A stretch of 64,000 nucleotides of DNA from assembly GCA_937888905.1 (NCBI GenBank), contig CALATA010000004.1, forward strand, positions 310,001 to 374,000, in the 5' to 3' direction. This document shows positions 16,976-25,482 of the stretch, in pieces; the stretch's first letter is position 1, and each line of letters starts with the position of its first letter. The translations under genes were made by a program, and so were the position numbers. The notes beneath the pieces are model-generated. The model did not search any database, was not told the origin of the DNA, and saw nothing but the letters and a program-made list of their open reading frames with translations. This DNA comes from Terrimonas sp937888905. Its GTDB lineage: Bacteria > Bacteroidota > Bacteroidia > Chitinophagales > Chitinophagaceae.

Positions 16976-17155
16976 GTATAAGGAGTAAGGTGTAAGTAAT
17001 AAGTTTTAAGTGAAACAGCCGTCCAGTACTACGCAGGCTGAGTTGTCTGGTCTTGATTGTAGGTGTTGCTGCTGGTTCGTGAAGACCAGAACCAAGGCTT
17101 TATTCACTCCCGAGGCTTCGGGATGACCATTCACCATTGACGATTGACGATTCAC
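16976..17155. repeat. composite intergenic repeat (heptamers, REP-like palindrome, hairpin, heptamers)
   Basis: In order: five TAAG-ending heptamers (16976-17010, GTATAAG type); an AACAGCC tag (about 17013); a TGGTTC ... GAACCA palindrome (17073-17094); a CTCCCGAGGCTTCGGGAT hairpin (about 17107-17124); then ATTCACC/ATTGACG heptamers (17129-17155). The last tract ends at the stop codon region of the 340-residue gene. Module order matches the reverse complement of the copy at 28071-28184. Confidence 0.8.
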
Positions 17156-18174
17156 TTTTTCACCGGTGGCACCGGCGCTGGCTGTTCGCGCTGCTTATTC
17201 TTCTCCGATTGCTCTATGAGTTTTTTTTCATTCTTATTGCCCTTGCCATCGAGAATGGGTTTCTCGACCGGTGGTTTGCCCATATACGGATCTGCATCAC
17301 TCATATCTATTTTATAAGTAAATGCTTTGTCGATATGTATCCATTTGCCATTTTCCCATTTAAATGCTTCGTTATCGCCATCCGGCACGTATGTCCAGGG
17401 ATTATCGGGTTCATCATTCTCGGATATCAGGTGATCCACCAGGATCACATTTTCTTCCGGTAAAAAATCCATCAACACACGTACATCTTTTTTAAACTCC
17501 AGGCTGAAGCGGTTCTGATCAGGCTTCGGAATACTGTCTTTGGCAAAACTGAAAAACGGACCTCCGAAAACCGGTTCGCCTCGGCCATTGAACGTAAGTA
17601 CTTCCAGCCATTTTTTACTGCTGCGCACCGTGTGCCCGTCAAAGCCGAACAGGGTATAAAAGTTCTTTCCGTTGTATTGTGTGCGGATGATGTTGTAATA
17701 AACTGCGCCGATCCAGTTGTTGCGGTCGCGGGCAGAGTCCATCGGATTTTCGGTGAATTCCGATACATCACGAAGTGGAAACAATTTAAGCGATCCGTCT
17801 TTCGTACGCATCTGGATGGCTCCGCGTTGACGGGAATAATAATTGTCGTAGTTCAAATTCCAGGTAAATATGCGGAACGTACTGTCAGGTGCATACATTT
17901 TGGAAATGCCAAGCACCGAATCAAACGGATAATAGAAAGAGTTTTTGACCTGCAGCGCCCGCACCAGTGTTCTGATAAAAAAGCTGTCTGCGATCATGCG
18001 GTCGGCCATTTCCTGCTCAACGCTCATCTCTTTCGAATGCTTCGATAAGGAATCTTCTTTGAGCCTCAGCTTCTTACGGTCTGCCGAAGAGATCGGCGAC
18101 TGCGCATAAACGGAAGTTCCGGCGGCGAAGGCGATCAGTAAAACAAGGCTTAGGCGTAAGGTCAACTTTTTCAC
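17152..18174 (-). CDS. exported protein of unknown function
   Basis: A 340-residue protein with a GTG start (18174), supported by a good signal peptide beginning at that codon (KKLTLRLSLVLLIAFAAG ... VYAQ, residues 1-25). A helical, charged region follows (about 30-60), then a mixed alpha/beta region with many aromatic residues (IFTWNLNYDNYYSRQRG, NFYTLFGFDGH). The tail is Pro/Lys-rich and low-complexity (KQREQPAPVPPVKK), and its last codons sit in a heptamer repeat. I do not recognise the family. It lies 75 bp downstream of the heptose fusion gene on the same strand, and may or may not be part of that transcript. Confidence 0.65.
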   Translation of the reverse strand: MKKLTLRLSLVLLIAFAAGTSVYAQSPISSADRKKLRLKEDSLSKHSKEMSVEQEMADRMIADSFFIRTLVRALQVKNSFYYPFDSVLGISKMYAPDSTFRIFTWNLNYDNYYSRQRGAIQMRTKDGSLKLFPLRDVSEFTENPMDSARDRNNWIGAVYYNIIRTQYNGKNFYTLFGFDGHTVRSSKKWLEVLTFNGRGEPVFGGPFFSFAKDSIPKPDQNRFSLEFKKDVRVLMDFLPEENVILVDHLISENDEPDNPWTYVPDGDNEAFKWENGKWIHIDKAFTYKIDMSDADPYMGKPPVEKPILDGKGNKNEKKLIEQSEKNKQREQPAPVPPVKK

Positions 18175-18249
18175 TTTATCTTTTTTGATCCGTTACATCG
18201 GTAACGGTGTTCAGGTAACGTCTTTCCGGCAGGAAAATTACACAAAGAA

Positions 18250-19491
18250 CTATAAAGATTTTGCAAAAGCGTAAAGTGACTCAAATTGCCAGTCCACATC
18301 CTGGTGGGGAAGTTCGTATGGCGGGTTGGTAGTAGTGAGATAAACGGTGTACAATCCCGCATGCCGTCCGAATTGCATATCGCTTGGATTATTACCGATC
18401 ATGATCGTTTTGGACAGATCGATATCCGGGAAATCATGTTTGGCGAGGAAGGCCATCCCGGGGTTTGGTTTGCGTATGGGATCGAAGTTGGACATGGCGG
18501 TTGCGGAGTAAACATGATCGATCTGCCCGCCGTTTTCTTTTACGATCCGTTGCAATTTATCGTTCACCGTCTTCAGGTCTTCGAGCGTCATGAGCCCTCT
18601 GCCCACACCGCGCTGATTGGTGGTGACGATGACGCGCCCGAATTTTTCATGAATAATGCGGGTGGCGTCCAGCGCACCGTCATAAAAAACGAATTCATCG
18701 GGATGAAAAACATAACTGCCGACCTTATCATGGTTGAACACACCATCACGATCCATGAACAAAGTCCATGATTTGTCGATGTCTTTTAAAGAGATAGCAG
18801 GCCGTGCCAAATCCTGTTGCGCCTGGTTGTAATCGTCCGGAATACCGATATCGATGAAATAATTATCCTGGGCGATGCCGTATAATTTATCCTGTGCATA
18901 TCGCGCTTCGAGGAAATCTTTTTCAAAGGAAAATTTTTCCGCTAATGCTGTGGCGAGTAACGCTTCGCGATCGATCACATAAAGTCCGCCATTGATTGTT
19001 CCCTGCTCATACTGTTGTTTTTCTTTGAATGCGGTGATGCGTCCTTCATCGTTTATTTCCACCACACCGTAACGGTCGAAATGGTTCATGGGTTTTAATG
19101 CAAGGGTGCAAACGGCATGAGAACTATTATGCAGTTGCAGCATAGCCGGTATATCTGCGCGGAACAATGTATCGCCATTGGTAACGATCACTTGTGATGA
19201 ATGTGCCTGTGCGGCGGCCAGGCGAATGGCGCCGCCTGTGCCCAACGGTTCTTCTTCGATAACCGTTTTATAGGAAAGCGTAGCAAAATCTCTCTCGAGA
19301 TAATCGGTGATGAGTTCATGTTTATAACCCAGCGAAAAAATAAAGTCGTTGATGCCCTGGCTGCGGAGGTAATTGATCACATAAAATAAAAACGGACGCC
19401 CGGCTACGGGCGCAAGGCATTTCGGGAGATCGGGAACGGCGGAACGAAGACGCGTGCCCAGCCCGCCGGCCAGGATGATTGCTTGGGTCAT
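18250..19491 (-). CDS. hddC-gmhB: bifunctional heptose-1-phosphate nucleotidyltransferase / heptose bisphosphate phosphatase fusion
   Basis: 413 residues with two enzymes in one chain. Residues 1-235 are a sugar-phosphate nucleotidyltransferase: AGGLGTRLRS (phosphate loop), the PKCLAPVAGRPF lysine motif and NGDTLF metal-binding Asp. This matches HddC, which makes GDP-D-glycero-alpha-D-manno-heptose. Residues about 250-410 are a HAD phosphatase of GmhB type: FMDRDGVFN (nucleophile and general acid Asp), TTNQRGVGRG, RKPNPGM and IGNNPSDMQFG. Oddities: the Cys-rich zinc loop common in GmhB is absent, and the usual GD of motif IV is GN. GmhA is encoded 14 bp upstream and HddA before that, so the whole GDP-heptose route is present in three genes. 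Nucleotide specificity (GTP) is inferred from the HddA partner. Confidence 0.85.
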   Translation of the reverse strand: MTQAIILAGGLGTRLRSAVPDLPKCLAPVAGRPFLFYVINYLRSQGINDFIFSLGYKHELITDYLERDFATLSYKTVIEEEPLGTGGAIRLAAAQAHSSQVIVTNGDTLFRADIPAMLQLHNSSHAVCTLALKPMNHFDRYGVVEINDEGRITAFKEKQQYEQGTINGGLYVIDREALLATALAEKFSFEKDFLEARYAQDKLYGIAQDNYFIDIGIPDDYNQAQQDLARPAISLKDIDKSWTLFMDRDGVFNHDKVGSYVFHPDEFVFYDGALDATRIIHEKFGRVIVTTNQRGVGRGLMTLEDLKTVNDKLQRIVKENGGQIDHVYSATAMSNFDPIRKPNPGMAFLAKHDFPDIDLSKTIMIGNNPSDMQFGRHAGLYTVYLTTTNPPYELPHQDVDWQFESLYAFAKSL

Positions 19492-19505
19492 ATCAGTAGT
19501 GGAGC

Positions 19506-20081
19506 TCAGCTTTGAAAATAGGTTTCTTCTACCAATTGGCAGACGATATGCCCTGCAAGGATATGACTTTCCTGTATGCGTGGCGTATCGGTTGAAGGAA
19601 TATTGATAAGATGATCACTGAGCGCTTTCAGTTGTCCGCCGGTCTGTCCGGTAAAACCAACCGTCACCATTCCACGTTCTCTCGCCACTTCAAAGGCTTT
19701 GATGATGTTGGCCGAATTACCGGAAGTGGAAAGGCCGACCAGCACATCGCCCGGTTGTCCGATGCCATCGATCAGCCGGGCATAAATTACGTCGTAGCTG
19801 TAATCATTGCCAACGGCGGTAATGTAAGAGGTGTTGCAGTGCAGCGCTTCTGCCGGCAATGCTTTGCGGTCGGTATAAAAACGCCCGGAAAATTCTGCAG
19901 CGAGGTGTTGCGCATCGGCAGCGCTGCCTCCATTGCCGCAGAAATAAACACGCTTGCCGTCACGAAAGGCATTGGTGATCACATCGGCAACTGTGCCAAT
20001 CACTGATACCAATGCGTCATCTTCCATCAATTGTTGTTTGACGCTGATAGATGCCTGTATGAGCTGTTTAATCTTTTCCAT
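19506..20081 (-). CDS. gmhA: sedoheptulose-7-phosphate isomerase (phosphoheptose isomerase)
   Basis: A 191-residue SIS-domain protein matching GmhA in length and motifs: YFCGNGGSAADAQHLAAEF near residues 46-64, the STSGNSANI sugar-phosphate site, and the C-terminal IQESHILAGHIVCQLVEE with catalytic-type Glu and His. It converts D-sedoheptulose 7-phosphate to D-glycero-D-manno-heptose 7-phosphate, the first step of nucleotide-heptose synthesis. It lies 14 bp upstream of the HddC-GmhB fusion. A near-consensus -7 box (20091-20098) and an intergenic heptamer repeat separate it from hddA, so it may have its own promoter. Confidence 0.93.
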   Translation of the reverse strand: MEKIKQLIQASISVKQQLMEDDALVSVIGTVADVITNAFRDGKRVYFCGNGGSAADAQHLAAEFSGRFYTDRKALPAEALHCNTSYITAVGNDYSYDVIYARLIDGIGQPGDVLVGLSTSGNSANIIKAFEVARERGMVTVGFTGQTGGQLKALSDHLINIPSTDTPRIQESHILAGHIVCQLVEETYFQS

Positions 20082-20090
20082 CGCGAGGGG

Positions 20091-20098
20091 TAAAGTTA
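20091..20098 (-). promoter_or_regulatory. possible -7 element for gmhA
   Basis: TAACTTTA on the minus strand is one base off TAnnTTTG, 10 bp before the gmhA start. No confident -33 box. Confidence 0.4.
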
Positions 20099-20129
20099 TA
20101 CGTTTTAGATGAAGGTAAAAGGTTTAAGG

Positions 20130-20279
20130 TGGAACAGCCGCCCGATACTTCGGGCGTGAGTATTAAGTTATAAGTATTAAGTAATAAGTTAACAGCCGGT
20201 GGGAGGTGTAACTATGGATAATTCGCTCATTCACCAATTGACTTATTCACTATTGACCATTCACTATTGACCATTCACT
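20130..20279. repeat. composite intergenic repeat between gmhA and hddA
   Basis: An AACAGCC tag, a CGCCCGA-tac-TTCGGGCG hairpin (about 20139-20156), four GTATTAA/GTTATAA heptamers (20160-20187), a second AACAGCC tag, then ATTCACY/ATTGACY heptamers (about 20229-20279) ending just before the hddA stop. Confidence 0.8.
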
Positions 20280-20292
20280 TTTGGCTTTTGAA

Positions 20293-21321
20293 TTACAACG
20301 ACCATGTCGTTAGTCCGTGCTCTACAAACTGGTAACGGCGGGTTTTGCCACCGAAGCGTTCGAGGCTGCGGATTACATTATGTTTGGTTGTGCCGGGGCA
20401 ATAAAAGATCATGAAGCCACCACCGCCGGCACCGGATATTTTTCCTCCTGTGGCGCCGGCTGCTTTGGCCGTTTCATAAATTTCTTCCATCAGACTGTTG
20501 GAAATACCTTCTGCCATGTTACGTTTTTGCTGGAAACCGAAATCAAGAATCTCGCCGATCTCGTGCAGGCGGCCGCGCAGCAAAGCTTCTTTCATACGCT
20601 GCGCCTGTTCTTTCAACTGATGCATAGCCTCGATCGATTTGCCCTGTTTGTTTACCACATTTTTGCTTTGTTGCTCGATGATGCGGGCGGATTCGCGGCT
20701 GGTGGAAGTATAATAGAGGAGGAGATTGTTTTCGAGTTCAAAAAGATAGCGTTGTTTGATGCGCAGCGGGTTGACGATCACGCGGTCGTTTTCATAAAAT
20801 TCCATGAAGTTCACACCGCCGAATGTGGCCGCATATTGGTCTTGTTTGCCACCGGCGAGATTGAGGTCGCGGCGTTCGATTTCGTAGGCATAATGAGCGA
20901 TATCGTATTCACCCAGGGGCAGCTTGAGCATTTCGGCAAATGCACCAATGATGGCCACAACAAGAGTCGAAGAAGTACCAAGACCGGAACCCGCAGGTGC
21001 ATCGACAAAGGTTGATAAATGAAAGCCGGTATCGGGCATGCCATAGTCGCGGCGGATACGGTTGTAAACACCTTTCAGCAGATCGAGATAGCCATCGGTG
21101 GCACACTCGATTCCTGTTGTATGCTGCTGATGTTCGTTGCGGTCAACGGCGGTAAAATGGATTTCGGGTTTGTCGATTATTTCAATGCTCGCGTGTGCAT
21201 AGAGTGATAACGTAGCATTGAGGATAGCGCCTCCGTAGAGATCGCTGTAGGGACTAACGTCTGTGCCACCGCCGGCCAGTCCTATCCGCAGGGGAGCTTT
21301 GCTCCTGTAGATTGTACTCAT
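20293..21321 (-). CDS. hddA: D-glycero-alpha-D-manno-heptose-7-phosphate kinase, GHMP family
   Basis: A 342-residue GHMP kinase. Near the N-terminus RSKAPLRIGLAGGGTDVSPY is the HddA/fucokinase-like motif 1; VDAPAGSGLGTSSTLVVA is the GHMP phosphate-binding motif 2 (about residues 100-118); GGKISGAGGGGFMIFY is motif 3. It phosphorylates heptose 7-phosphate at O1 to give the 1,7-bisphosphate, which the GmhB half of the downstream fusion dephosphorylates. Start: ATG 21321. The in-frame ATG at 21351 would add ten residues that are just translated heptamer repeat. HddA indicates the GDP-alpha-manno-heptose branch, not the ADP-heptose branch. Confidence 0.9.
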   Translation of the reverse strand: MSTIYRSKAPLRIGLAGGGTDVSPYSDLYGGAILNATLSLYAHASIEIIDKPEIHFTAVDRNEHQQHTTGIECATDGYLDLLKGVYNRIRRDYGMPDTGFHLSTFVDAPAGSGLGTSSTLVVAIIGAFAEMLKLPLGEYDIAHYAYEIERRDLNLAGGKQDQYAATFGGVNFMEFYENDRVIVNPLRIKQRYLFELENNLLLYYTSTSRESARIIEQQSKNVVNKQGKSIEAMHQLKEQAQRMKEALLRGRLHEIGEILDFGFQQKRNMAEGISNSLMEEIYETAKAAGATGGKISGAGGGGFMIFYCPGTTKHNVIRSLERFGGKTRRYQFVEHGLTTWSL

Positions 21322-21325
21322 ATTC

Positions 21326-21416
21326 GTCAATCGTGAATGGTGAATAGTCAATGGTCAATGGTGAATGGTGAGTAGTCAATGACACAGCCATACTTAACTT
21401 ACTACTTAATACTTAC
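21326..21416. repeat. composite intergenic repeat upstream of hddA
   Basis: Eight GTSAATR heptamers in perfect register (21326-21381), then ACAGCCAT, ACTTANN heptamers (about 21392-21416) and ATGGCTGT. The octamers flanking the second tract form an inverted repeat. It begins 5 bp upstream of the hddA start. Confidence 0.85.
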
Positions 21417-21443
21417 ATGGCTGTTCACCGTACTCCTTAAACC

Positions 21444-22598
21444 CTACGCCTTCCGCCTTACCTCGCGGCCCAGTTCCTGTATGGTTTCTACCAGTTGTTC
21501 CCAACTGTAGCGCTGTTTTTCTTTTTGCAGATTGGGAATGAAGTGTGCTTCTCCCAATTCAAAATAAGCTTCAATACCGTCGGCGATCGATTCGGGTGTG
21601 GGTTCGGTCACTAACCCTGATATACCGTGCGGCACCAATGCAGGTAGTCCGCCAACGTTGGTTACCACCATGGGTTTATCGAAATGATAAGCCAGGGGCG
21701 TAACGCCGCTTTGCGTGGCATTACGGTAGGGTTGGATCAGCACGTCTGCCGCACACAGGTAATACCGCACTTCGCTGTCGGGAATAAAATCCGTGCGAAG
21801 AATCAGCATATCTTTTATACCGAGTTTATCGATCTGCTGCTGGTATTTTTGTTCGTCTTCATAAAATTCACCGGCAATCAGCAAACGCATATCGGATACA
21901 TAAGCGGCATTTCGCTGACGAAGAACGCTGACCGCATCGAGCAGCAGATCGAGCCCTTTATAGGCGCGGATGAAGCCAAAGAACAACAACAGCTTTTTCA
22001 CCGGAGGTAAACCCAGATGCTGACGGGCCTGCTGCTTGTCCACTGCGTCGCCGAAATTATCGTACAGCGGATGCGCAACGAGCTTTGCCGGTTTGGTCTT
22101 TTCAAACAACCGCAGATCCTGCATTACTTTTTCACTCATGGTGATAAAAGCATCGCAACTGCGGAGGAAGTAACGGGTGAACGGACCATCTCCGGGCCTT
22201 TTTTCATGAGGGATGACATTGTCTGCGAGACAAATGATGCAGGTGTGTTTATTTTTTTTTACCTGGCGCAATATCGTTCCCAATGCAGGCCCCATCAACG
22301 GTAGCCAGAAACGTACCAGAATCAGATCCGGGCGTTCGCGGCGGAGCCGACGGCCTACTTTGAGCCAGTTCAGTGGATTTACCGAATTGATCACAGTATG
22401 AATGTCTATTCCATCGGGTGCAGGTTCGTCGGTGTATTGCGTCTTTCCCGGAAAAATAAAAGACGGGTATTGAAGGGAAAAGGAATAGATAGAACAGGAA
22501 TGACCGGCATCGTTGAATGCACGGGCCAGCCGTTGATTAAAAGTAGCCAGTCCGCCCCGCAACGGATGCGCAGGACCTATGATCACAACTTTCGCCAT
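21444..22598 (-). CDS. glycosyltransferase family 4 (GT-B fold)
   Basis: 384 residues. The N-terminal Rossmann half starts VVIIGPAHPLRGGLATFNQRLARAF, the usual acceptor-side glycine loop. The C-terminal half contains LLFFGFIRAYKGLDLLLDA and the sugar-nucleotide site ATQSGVTPLAYHFDKPMVVTNVGG (an S/T-G-x-x-P-L-A variant of the E-x7-E region). Cytoplasmic or membrane-associated transfer of a sugar from a nucleotide donor is expected. It starts 10 bp after the GT2 gene stop on the same strand, so the two are probably co-translated. The donor may be the GDP-heptose made by the downstream genes, but this is inference. Confidence 0.88.
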   Translation of the reverse strand: MAKVVIIGPAHPLRGGLATFNQRLARAFNDAGHSCSIYSFSLQYPSFIFPGKTQYTDEPAPDGIDIHTVINSVNPLNWLKVGRRLRRERPDLILVRFWLPLMGPALGTILRQVKKNKHTCIICLADNVIPHEKRPGDGPFTRYFLRSCDAFITMSEKVMQDLRLFEKTKPAKLVAHPLYDNFGDAVDKQQARQHLGLPPVKKLLLFFGFIRAYKGLDLLLDAVSVLRQRNAAYVSDMRLLIAGEFYEDEQKYQQQIDKLGIKDMLILRTDFIPDSEVRYYLCAADVLIQPYRNATQSGVTPLAYHFDKPMVVTNVGGLPALVPHGISGLVTEPTPESIADGIEAYFELGEAHFIPNLQKEKQRYSWEQLVETIQELGREVRRKA

Positions 22599-22608
22599 AA
22601 AGAGGATT

Positions 22609-23550
22609 TTATATGCCCGCTTTTTCTTCGATCAAGTAGAAATTGCGCGAGGCAGAATTTCGTGTCACCAGTTCTCCCAGAAATCCTGCCAGGAATAGCT
22701 GCACACCGATAATGACTGATGTAAGTGATATATAAAATCCGGGCCTGTTGGTAATGCCAAACTCCGGTTCTATCAGTTTGGATATAACCAGGTAGAGTGC
22801 AAAGCCGAGACCGATCAGGAAAAAGATCGTGCCCCACAAACCAAAGAAGTGCATCGGGCGTTTGCTGAATTTGCCTATGAAAAAGATGGAAAGCAGGTCG
22901 AGGAATCCATTGATGAAACGGTTCCATCCGAATTTGCTCACACCGTATTTTCTTGCGCGGTGTTCCACTACTTTTTCACCGATACGGCGAAAGCCCGACC
23001 ATTTGGCCAGCACCGGCACATACCGGTGCATTTCACCATATACTTCGATGCTCTTAACCAGTTTTTTTCGGTAGGCTTTAAGGCCACAGTTGAAATCGTG
23101 CAGTTTTATTCCGCTCATGCGGCGGGCTGCCGCATTAAAAAGTTTGCTGGGAAGGTTTTTGGTAAGCCTGTTGTCGTACCGCTTCTTCTTCCATCCGCTT
23201 ACCAGGTCGAGGTTGTCCTCCAGTATCATCCGGCGCAGTTCAGGAATTTCATCGGGACTATCCTGCAGATCCGCGTCCATGGTAATGATTACCTCACCCT
23301 GAGCGGCTTTGAAGCCTTCATTGAGGCCGGCGGATTTGCCGTAGTTACGTTGGAATTTGATTCCCTTGACATGCGGGTTGCGTGCGCGGAGCTGCTGGAT
23401 TACTTCCCAGGAATTGTCCGTGCTGCCGTCGTCAACGAAAATAATTTCATAGGTATAATGATGTTCATCCATTACCCGCTCAATCCAGGCGGTGAGCTCG
23501 GGTAATGATTCTTCTTCGTTTAAAAGTGGTATGACAAGGGAAAGATCCAT
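22609..23550 (-). CDS. glycosyltransferase family 2, polyprenyl-phosphate sugar transferase type
   Basis: 313 residues. The GT-A catalytic domain (1-230) shows LVIPLLNEEESLPEL, FVDDGSTDNSWEVI, and the DXD-like MDADLQDSPDEIPEL metal site. Two C-terminal hydrophobic helices (about 235-300) anchor it in the inner membrane. This layout matches DPM1/ArnC/GtrB-type enzymes that load a sugar onto undecaprenyl phosphate. Only 3 bp separate it from the DUF4199 gene and 10 bp from the GT4 gene, so an operon is very likely. The sugar is unknown. Confidence 0.9.
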   Translation of the reverse strand: MDLSLVIPLLNEEESLPELTAWIERVMDEHHYTYEIIFVDDGSTDNSWEVIQQLRARNPHVKGIKFQRNYGKSAGLNEGFKAAQGEVIITMDADLQDSPDEIPELRRMILEDNLDLVSGWKKKRYDNRLTKNLPSKLFNAAARRMSGIKLHDFNCGLKAYRKKLVKSIEVYGEMHRYVPVLAKWSGFRRIGEKVVEHRARKYGVSKFGWNRFINGFLDLLSIFFIGKFSKRPMHFFGLWGTIFFLIGLGFALYLVISKLIEPEFGITNRPGFYISLTSVIIGVQLFLAGFLGELVTRNSASRNFYLIEEKAGI

Positions 23551-23553
23551 GTG

Positions 23554-24051
23554 TTAACGTCTCCTGATTAAAATAATACCTGAACCTGCAACGGTGAATA
23601 TAACACCAATTATCAAATAACTGAAAATCGCACCATACACCACGCCGGTGGTATAACCTTTACGGGTGTTCTCCACGCTTGCTTCGATCTCATGGGGCAA
23701 CATGTTGTCTTTTTTATTCTTCTGAAGATATTCCCGTGTGGCCACCGCAGCCTCGTCTGCAAATTCAGGGTGCATTTTCGAGTTGATGGCGAAGAAAAAG
23801 ATCATCGCTATCGTAACGACGATGAAACAACGGAATCCCTGGTTGAACAGGGCACCGAAGGTGGGCTGATAATCCGCAGATGCCTTATAGTTGAGCAATG
23901 TCCACATTATTCCACCGGCATACAACGCATAGATAAGATAGGCGAGTGGTGAATTTGCAGGTGCATAATAGAATACCAGGATACTCAGCAGTATCATGGC
24001 GGCGGCCGTAATAAGGCCTATTACCAGCGGTGTGAGTTTAATTGATCTCAT
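23554..24051 (-). CDS. DUF4199 domain membrane protein
   Basis: 165 residues with four hydrophobic segments (about 9-30, 36-54, 70-90 and 136-160). A charged loop between the third and fourth holds the helical region typical of DUF4199, a Bacteroidota family of unknown function. Its ATG overlaps the TGA of the dihydroorotase-like gene (ATGA), so translation is probably coupled. It is followed 3 bp later by the GT2 gene. Context hints at an inner-membrane helper for the glycan genes, but this linkage is often just conserved order in this phylum. Confidence 0.85.
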   Translation of the reverse strand: MRSIKLTPLVIGLITAAAMILLSILVFYYAPANSPLAYLIYALYAGGIMWTLLNYKASADYQPTFGALFNQGFRCFIVVTIAMIFFFAINSKMHPEFADEAAVATREYLQKNKKDNMLPHEIEASVENTRKGYTTGVVYGAIFSYLIIGVIFTVAGSGIILIRRR

Positions 24052-25316
24052 GCCTGATTCAGAACAACCTGGTTTTTGTGAATAATTCCGGCCACTTTAC
24101 CTGTGAGTGTCTGGCCGAGGAAGGGCGTATTACGCGAGCGCGACCGAAGCGATGCCGTTCCCACCGTCCATTGTACATCGGGTTGGAAAAGCGTGAGTGA
24201 TGCGGGTTCGCCTTCGCGGATTGTTTTTGCGGGTAATCCGATCAGCTTTGCCGGATTGACAGATAGCAGTTCCACCCATTTTTCCTGGCTTACTCCGGGT
24301 AAGGCAGTCCGCAATACGGCGTATACGGTTTCGAGGCTGGTCATGCCGGATTTGGCGTATTCGAATTCCACTACTTTACTGTCGTATTCATGCGGCAGGT
24401 GATGACTGGCAATCGTATCGATTGTGCCATCGGTGATGGCCTGCTGCAGGGCTTTGCGGTCGGCAGACGTACGGAAAGGTGGATTTACTTTCAGGTTGGT
24501 ATCGTATTCCTGCAGGTCTTCATCGGAAAAGAAGAGATGCGCCGGCGTTACGGAGCAACTGATCAGCGTATTGCCTTTGGCGCGTGCCTTGCGGATAAGC
24601 TCGAGCGATACGCCGGCTGATATGCCTGTGAAGTGTAAGCGTGAACCGGCATAAGCAGCCAGTTCAATGTCGCGCGCCACAATCAATTCTTCGGCCAGCA
24701 CCGGTTTGCCGGGCAGTCCGAGCCTGGTGGATACGATGCCTTCGTTCATCAGCCCGTGCGGGTTGATGCTGCGGTCTTCGGGCACCTGGATCAGCAGGCC
24801 GTCGAATGCTTTTATGTATTGCAGGGCTTTCACCAGCAGTCCGGCGGACTGTATGGGGTGTAATCCATCTCCGAATACGATGGCCCCGCTGGCACGCATG
24901 TCGTACATCTCCGCCAGTTCGCGGCCTTCTGCTTCACGGGTAACGGCACCCATCGGATGCACATTTACGGGAAGAGACCGCGATTTCTGCACGAGGTATT
25001 CCACCGCGGCTTTGTTGTGCACAACAGGTTTGGTATTCGGGATGACCACTACATCGGTAAAACCTCCGGCCGCGGCAGCGGCCGCACCTGATTCGATGGT
25101 TTCTTTGTATTCGAGGCCGGGATCGCCGAATTGGGCAAAAAGATCTGTCCATCCGGGCGAAAGATGCAGTCCCGGCAGGTCAATTACCTGATCTGCGGAC
25201 ACCGCCTCGTTACCGATTTGCCGAATAATACCATTTTCAATGAAAACCGGGACGGTTTGCCCGTTGAAAGGAGAGGAGGGATCTACAATTTTCGCCTGCT
25301 TGACAAGTATTTTCAT
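24048..25316 (-). CDS. dihydroorotase-like amidohydrolase lacking metal ligands (possible PyrC-prime)
   Basis: 422 residues with the overall fold and order of long-form dihydroorotase: N-terminal beta-sandwich, PGWTDLFAQFGDPG (about 54-67), VIPNTKPVVHN, HFTGISAG and IDTIASHHLPHE. The catalytic set is degraded. The usual HxHxR is FxQxG (residues 60, 62 and 64), the HAED region reads VPED, and the DHAPH aspartate is Ser. It therefore probably cannot bind the zinc pair. In other bacteria such pseudo-dihydroorotases act as structural partners of aspartate carbamoyltransferase; that role is inferred here. It leads the glycosyltransferase operon, overlapping DUF4199 by 4 bp. Confidence 0.82.
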   Translation of the reverse strand: MKILVKQAKIVDPSSPFNGQTVPVFIENGIIRQIGNEAVSADQVIDLPGLHLSPGWTDLFAQFGDPGLEYKETIESGAAAAAAGGFTDVVVIPNTKPVVHNKAAVEYLVQKSRSLPVNVHPMGAVTREAEGRELAEMYDMRASGAIVFGDGLHPIQSAGLLVKALQYIKAFDGLLIQVPEDRSINPHGLMNEGIVSTRLGLPGKPVLAEELIVARDIELAAYAGSRLHFTGISAGVSLELIRKARAKGNTLISCSVTPAHLFFSDEDLQEYDTNLKVNPPFRTSADRKALQQAITDGTIDTIASHHLPHEYDSKVVEFEYAKSGMTSLETVYAVLRTALPGVSQEKWVELLSVNPAKLIGLPAKTIREGEPASLTLFQPDVQWTVGTASLRSRSRNTPFLGQTLTGKVAGIIHKNQVVLNQA

Positions 25317-25323
25317 TAAGCGG

Positions 25324-25331
25324 CAAAGTTA
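25324..25331 (-). promoter_or_regulatory. promoter -7 element of the dihydroorotase-like/glycan operon
   Basis: TAACTTTG on the minus strand fits TAnnTTTG. It ends 7 nt before the ATG at 25316, so the leader would be very short. Confidence 0.55.
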
Positions 25332-25367
25332 ACGGTTGTTTTGGAAAAAAAAGCCTGCGTGGGAGAG

Positions 25368-25482
25368 GTATTAAGTTATAAGTAGTAAGTTTTAAGTAAA
25401 ATGACCGTGGTAAGGTAAATGGCTTAAGCTATACCGTGGGAACAGCCGTTGCAGGTATTAAGTTACAGGTGTTGAGTATTAC
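25368..25482. repeat. ACTTANN-type heptamer tracts
   Basis: Two tracts: 25368-25402 (GTATTAA, GTTATAA, GTAGTAA, GTTTTAA, GTAAAAT) and 25455-25482 (GTATTAA, GTTACAG, GTGTTGA, GTATTAC), separated by unrelated sequence with an AACAGCC tag at about 25441. The second tract is clearly eroded. Confidence 0.75.

Noticed and set aside
20317..21015. A 232-residue plus-strand frame
   Set aside because: Opposite hddA, which carries the GHMP kinase motifs.
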